A DNA stretch of 64,000 nucleotides. Source: Monocercomonoides exilis (Eukaryota; Preaxostyla; Oxymonadida; Polymastigidae). Location of the stretch: the NCBI GenBank assembly GCA_001643675.2, contig LSRY02000053.1, positions 1 through 64,000 on the forward strand, in the 5' to 3' direction. Positions 59,380-64,000 of the stretch are shown piece after piece (positions within the stretch are counted from its first letter, which is position 1; the number at the start of each line of letters is the position of its first letter). The translations under genes were made by a program, and so were the position numbers. The notes beneath the pieces are model-generated. The model was not told the origin of the DNA and ran no database searches. It saw only the letters and a program-made list of their open reading frames with translations.

Positions 59380-61503
59380 CAGTCTGTCCAAAAAAAATGT
59401 AGATCATCCCTCAATATTAAAAAAAGAGATATTCCCACAATTTCTAGCTGAAATTACGAGAAAAATTCAATGCAAACAATTTCCTTTCTGGATGCGAGAA
59501 CACCAAACAAAAGGACATTATTGAGCAGCCAAGTTCCAGATATATCAGGATACAGAGTTGAATTCATCTCAACGCATTTTTCACATCCTTTGGAAGAAAT
59601 GATGCATGAAAATATTAGAATGAGAGCAGCTTTGAAAGAAAAGGAAGACAGAGAAAAAAAAATTGAACAATTCAGGCAGAAGGATACGGAGATTGAGGGA
59701 AAATGCAAAAGGCCATACACTCCAGCAACTGTCGAAAAAAGAAAAAAACTTACAGATTTATTCAGAATTTATGGAAGAAGCAAATCCGAAAGCTGGTATG
59801 CGAATGAATGTACCCTTACAAACATCACCACCAGCAGATATTTACAAAAACTGCAGATTGGAATAGATATTATTCACAATGAAAAACTAAAATGAAGGAA
59901 AAAAATAGTGAACAATGATCGTTACAAGAATCTCATAAGACAGAAAATGAAACAGAATCCATTAACCACACTTCGAACAATTTCACACGAGCTTTCTTCA
60001 ACTGGATTGCATATTTCAAAATCTTCTGTACACAATATGCTTCAAGAAAAAAACAATGATTCAGATTTATTTCCGATATTATCTTTTAAGTGAATTACTG
60101 TCAGGATAGAATACACCAACATAGAGGAAAATAGGAAGTGGAGAATTTATTTTATTGAACAATTATTTCAATGCGAGAAAGATGGCGCGCTTATTTTCCA
60201 CATCGATGAGACGTCATGGAACGTCAGTTGCATCAGGAAATACGGTTGGGCAGAAAAACGAGAAAAAGTATTGGTTCCTCCACCTCCACTTTTTCAATCT
60301 ATAACAGCTATTACATCTATATCCATGTTAGGAATGGGCTACACAGAAGTTATTAGAGGAACTGTCGAACATGAAGTGTTTGAAGCCTATATAAAGCGTT
60401 TTCTATTATCCATAAAAAAATTACAAATCGTCTGTGATCGTAATGGATAATGCAACAATCCATCACATTAATACGGACAGTCTTGTTAAAGAAGCTGGGC
60501 ATGTCGTTCTATTCAACGCTGCATATTCTCCAATTTTGAACCCAATCGAGAACATTTTTGGCATTTGGAAGTCAAGAGTTGAATCAAATACGTTAAAGTG
60601 GGAAGGGGGAGTCACACTTTTTCGCTGAAATGGCAAAAACTTTTGAAGAAATTTCTGCCAGAGAAGTCAGAAAAACCATCATGGATATCGAAACAAATAT
60701 ATGGCCACAGGTCATATCCCTGAAGGATCTGTAAAGCGAGTTTTCACTTTAATTTTTCCCCCATTTCATATGTTTGTTTTTGTTTCAAACGAAAAATTCG
60801 CTTTCTTATTACAATGATTTTTTTTGTTACTAAAACAAAGTTGGAAAAACACTTGTGTTTCTTATTTCTTCATTTGTTCGTTCATTATATTTTTGACATT
60901 TCTTTTTACAAAACAAATACAAATTAAAACAGAATATCTTTTTGTTTATTATTACAAAAAAAGAAAATCACATTATCCAATAGTTTTTCAAATTCTATTG
61001 AATGAGATGATCATTGAAATGAATATAATAGCTTTATGAAAAACAACTACAAACAATTCATCAACAACTTTTTTTTCAAACATGCTTGATTGATGAGAAA
61101 TATGTCATTGCATCGAAAATCAAAAAAATTATGTGACAAAATTTAAAAACAAACATGAACTTTTCAGCTTGTGAAGCAAAACATACACACTTTGTCAAAT
61201 TCTGTCACTTGTTTGTTTTAAAAAGAGATATTCACAAATAAACACTTTTCCATTGAATAAATTACTATTTGCTAAACAATTCCGTATTAAAATGAAAACA
61301 AATAAAAAAACAATGTTTAAATTACAAAAATAACACACCCTTGTGCTATTTTTGCTTCAGAGTTCATTTATTCATTGAAAATTCACGAATAAATTAAAAT
61401 AAAAAGTTTCCACAAGCGATGTGGGGAATATCATTTTTTTTTAATATTGAGGGATGATCTACATTTTTTTTTGGACAGATCAACATTTTTTTTGGACAGA
61501 CTG
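59380..61503 (+). mobile_element. Tc1/mariner element, decayed
   Basis: Inverted repeats begin CAGTCTGTCCAAAAAAAATG at both ends, with TA duplicated outside (59378-59379 and 61504-61505), and continue into GTAGATCATCCCTCAATATT. The right end carries an extra copy of the first 24 or so bases, so GGACAGA occurs twice (near 61473-61479 and 61494-61500). The transposase relic occupies 59470-60734; the rest (60735-61430) is noncoding. The host sequence without the element is seen at 31183-31208. Confidence 0.85.
59470..60734 (+). pseudogene. Tc1/mariner transposase, broken
   Basis: A helix-turn-helix part (KRKKLTDLFR..., NDRYKNLIRQKMKQNPLTTL, ISKSSVHNMLQ) is followed by the DDE core: FHIDETSWNVSCIRKYGWA (first Asp), VIVMDNATIHH (second Asp) and YSPILNPIENIFGIW (Glu, 33 residues after the second Asp). 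The frame is broken by TGA near 59893 and 60090, by a one-base shift in an A run near 60415 (before SSVIVMDNA) and by another near 60605. The ending EISAREVRKTIMDIETN reaches TAA 60732. This element cannot make its own transposase. Confidence 0.87.
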
Positions 61504-61505
61504 TA

Positions 61506-61930
61506 TCATAAAAAATTCCGACGTTTGATCATAAAAAATTTTCATTAAGGGTGAGGTTGATAAGATTAATTTTATTTAAAATTGCATGAAAATATAGATC
61601 AATATATTATAATTATTAATTATTTGTTGATTTTAATTTGTTTCCAATTGTTTTTATTTCAAATATCGAGAAATAAAAATAATTTCTAAAAAAATATCGA
61701 AAATTCGATAAACACAACAAAACAAAAGTTCACTGGTTTATAAAACATAAAAACAATAATCACAATACGTAATCAATCAATGTCAAAAGCAAAAAACTGT
61801 TAAATAATGTTATTGCAAAGAAATTTTTAAATATATTTTGAAGATCTAAAAACATTTATTGTAAAGCGAATAATTTTCATTAACACATATAGAGAAATAT
61901 GATGGAAACACATAACATTTGTCGAATAAT
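61506..61930 (-). repeat. Dispersed repeat segment, copy R3
   Basis: Inverted copy of R1/R2 (TTCATTAAGGGTG, TTTCAAATATCGAGAAATAA, ATATCGAAAATTCGATAAAC). Its outer end is cut by the mariner at a TA. Confidence 0.65.
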
Positions 61931-62284
61931 CTATTGTTCATTGTTAATAATTGTTTTTAAATTAATACTTCTTGAAATTAGTTATATGAATTAATTAATC
62001 AAAGCAATAGAAAAAAATTTCAGAGAAAGAATAAAAAAAGAAGAAATTCATTGAATTTTTTTTTACTAAAAAAGCCCACAACTATTATGACCTCATCTTT
62101 TTCATCCTCTGTCCTTTTTTTTGGCATTTCCACAGTTGCTTGGCGAACATTCCATTCAACTATTTTTCTGAATATACTTCTTTGCTCTCTTTCTTCCTCT
62201 TCACAAATCACTTTGAAAGTTGGACAGATATATCACTAAGTTTGCTTGAATTCTTCAACAGTCTTTATTGGTTCAGTGTCAACC

Positions 62285-63820
62285 TTGATTTGAGGATGCA
62301 AAGGGTGACTTTAGAAAGTGGAGAGGATTGTTTTCGGGCTGATAACAATCAGCTCTTGGAGGCTGGTGCCATGAGAGTTCGAAACACTGTGCAAAGTGGA
62401 GAGCACAGTGTTTTCACAGATCAAGTGCACTGGGAGCAGCAGTATGGTGGAGTACAGCGGGTGTGTGATTGGGGGTGGGGAGAAGGGGAGCGAAGGCTGG
62501 GAATGTGTAATATTCGAAGCGAAGCCAGAGGAGGCTGCGATGCGAGGCACAGGCCCATGGCTTGCATTACGGGGTGTTCTTGGGGGAGGCTAATGTTGCT
62601 GGGCGGTTTGCCCTCTAGCACTCAGTGGATTCGAGCTGCTCCATCCCGCTTGCCGTGTATTTCTGGACCAACATCACCGCCTACGTGTTTGAAAACGGAG
62701 ACACATGCTTCAACTTCACCGTATGTGGGTTCTCCTCTGCTCCTTGCCTGACCATTCCTCACGCCCTTTCCCTCAGACTCCCTCCGCTTCCTCTTCCCTC
62801 CTCCACCATCTCCATTTCCTCCGACTCCTCCCTGCCCTCATCTCCCCATCTCCATTCTCAACCTCCACTTTGCCTCCCTTCCTTCACCCACTCCATCGCC
62901 TCCCACTCTTCCCACACTGACCCCGACCAGGTTGTCGACCTCGTGCCCTTCATAACATCCTACTGCGCCTACTAAATGTTCGTCGACCCAGACACCGGCT
63001 TTTCTTCCCTCCAGGTCAGCTACCTGCTTTACCCCTGCGCTTCCATCTCCACAACTGTGTTACGCATCTACCGCTCAATAGAAAACTCCCTCTGGATCTG
63101 CCCACTCTTCCCTCTTCTCCCTCCTCGACGGATAACAAGCTGTGTCCTCCTTCCTCTTTTCCGTGACTGACCAGCACGTCCGTCTCAACTCCACCCATCT
63201 TTGTTCTATCCGAGAAACCCTTCGCTTCTCCAACATATCTGTCCATTCCCTCCCCCATCACCTGCCCAACTCATCATGTTCTCGCCACTTCCTACCTCTT
63301 CCTCTCCCACGCCAACCTCTCCTCCCTCAGTGCTGCCTCGCCTGTGCTCCTATTCGACGATGACATCAGCAACTTCGTTGAACATCTCATCACCACGGAT
63401 CTCGCCTTTGGAGGTTTCAAAGTTGTTATTCTCATCTTACTGTGAAATCAGTCAATAAGTTCCTTCAGCTTGATGCGTTCCATCTTCACTGCCATCTCGC
63501 TCAACAAGCTCTGTTGGAGTGTGCATGCCGACAGCTTCCAACTCACCGTAAATATCCTTTCCATTTGTATATTTTCCCTCACCGCCAGCTGCAACCTCGT
63601 CTGCTCCAACTCCAGTGCACTCAATATCCCCTCGTTCAAATGAGAAGGCGGAGTCATCCTTCCAGGCACCTCTTAGTAACTCCTCAACTGTTGATTCACT
63701 CGGTGCTGCATTGAGAATCATCTCTCTTCTCTGCCTTTCGTATTGACGCTTTCAGACTTTCGTGTTAAGGAAGAAACAGATGAAATGACACTCCTTGAAA
63801 TCTGTCATTCTTTACTCTGA
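62285..63820 (+). pseudogene. Surface (pmp-like) protein pseudogene
   Basis: In order: KCTGSSSMVEYSGCVIGGG (about 62410), DLVPFITSYCAY then TAA (62973-62975) then MFVDPDTGFSSLQVSYLLYP, LNSTHLCSIRETLRFSNISV (about 63190), IFTAISLNKLCWSVHADSF (about 63480) and ASCNLVCSNSSALNIPSF (about 63590). Every segment has a partner in the copy at 50160-51850. The TAA stands exactly where that copy has Gln (CAG in RVRQIFFHQDTG). Frame changes occur near 63150 and elsewhere. The upstream flank 62080-62290 is shared too. It is a broken member of a secreted beta-helix family. Confidence 0.72.
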
Positions 63821-64000
63821 GAGAAAGAGAGATAAGAAGTGGATATGGGAGAATTGAAGAAGGGGAAGAAGGAGAAGGAGACGATGAAGATGAATCGAGT
63901 TGTGAAGATAAAATGAGAGGATGGGGAAGAGAAAGTTGAAAAAGGGAATACGAAGAAGAGGAAGAGGAAGGATAAGAAGAAGAAGCAGTAGCATATGAGA
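63821..64000. other. Purine-rich end of the window
   Basis: GA-rich low-complexity sequence; frames are charged on one strand and Leu/Pro-rich on the other. No gene is supported. Confidence 0.5.

Overview
The window is strongly AT-rich eukaryotic nuclear DNA. Protein-coding exons are split by short introns with GT...AG ends (about 59-186 bp). The best-anchored gene is a BBS4 homologue, so the organism is flagellated. Three family types point to an oxymonad (Preaxostyla), most like Monocercomonoides: ARM-like proteins ending in a conserved SDYFV tail, decayed surface proteins with a Cys-Gly...Pro-Cys-Ala motif, and a divergent pseudokinase with an APE box. That placement is inference from family resemblance, not a proof. 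No rRNA, tRNA, CRISPR array or bacterial operon signal was seen.

Layout. 0-1.8 kb: BBS4, minus strand, seven exons visible. 2-9.4 kb: repeats, a surface-protein scrap and decayed charged or serine-rich coding sequence on the minus strand. 9.8-14.0 kb: a transposon whose single gene encodes a ubiquitin-specific protease (USP). 14.2-19.6 kb: decayed plus-strand genes. 20.1-26.0 kb: a second, apparently intact transposon with 394-bp terminal inverted repeats. It encodes one protein that joins a transposase N-terminal domain, a USP protease and a DDE-type transposase core, and a structured RNA follows right after the stop codon. 26-31 kb: decayed genes including a surface-protein pseudogene. 32-39 kb: a long palindrome whose right arm is split by a 6.0-kb hAT element with an exact 8-bp target duplication; the hAT carries a transposase and a captured pseudokinase fragment. 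40-41 kb: a palindromic MITE with a second MITE nested inside it. 41.4-47.3 kb: two tandem ARM-like paralogues with the same intron phases. 50-52 kb and 62.3-63.8 kb: further surface-protein pseudogenes with shared upstream segments. 53.4-59 kb: a P-loop GTPase gene and a large Lys/Glu-rich gene of unknown function. 59.4-61.5 kb: a decayed Tc1/mariner element.

Overall this is a gene-poor, transposon-rich region with few intact host genes (BBS4, two ARM-like genes, the 806-residue gene, most of the GTPase gene) and many broken ones. The most unusual item is the USP-transposase family: two diverged copies, one with the transposase core and one without, both with open USP reading frames and recognisable inverted repeats. 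Exon boundaries were set by hand from frame continuity, splice-site sequence and, for BBS4, fit to the known human protein.
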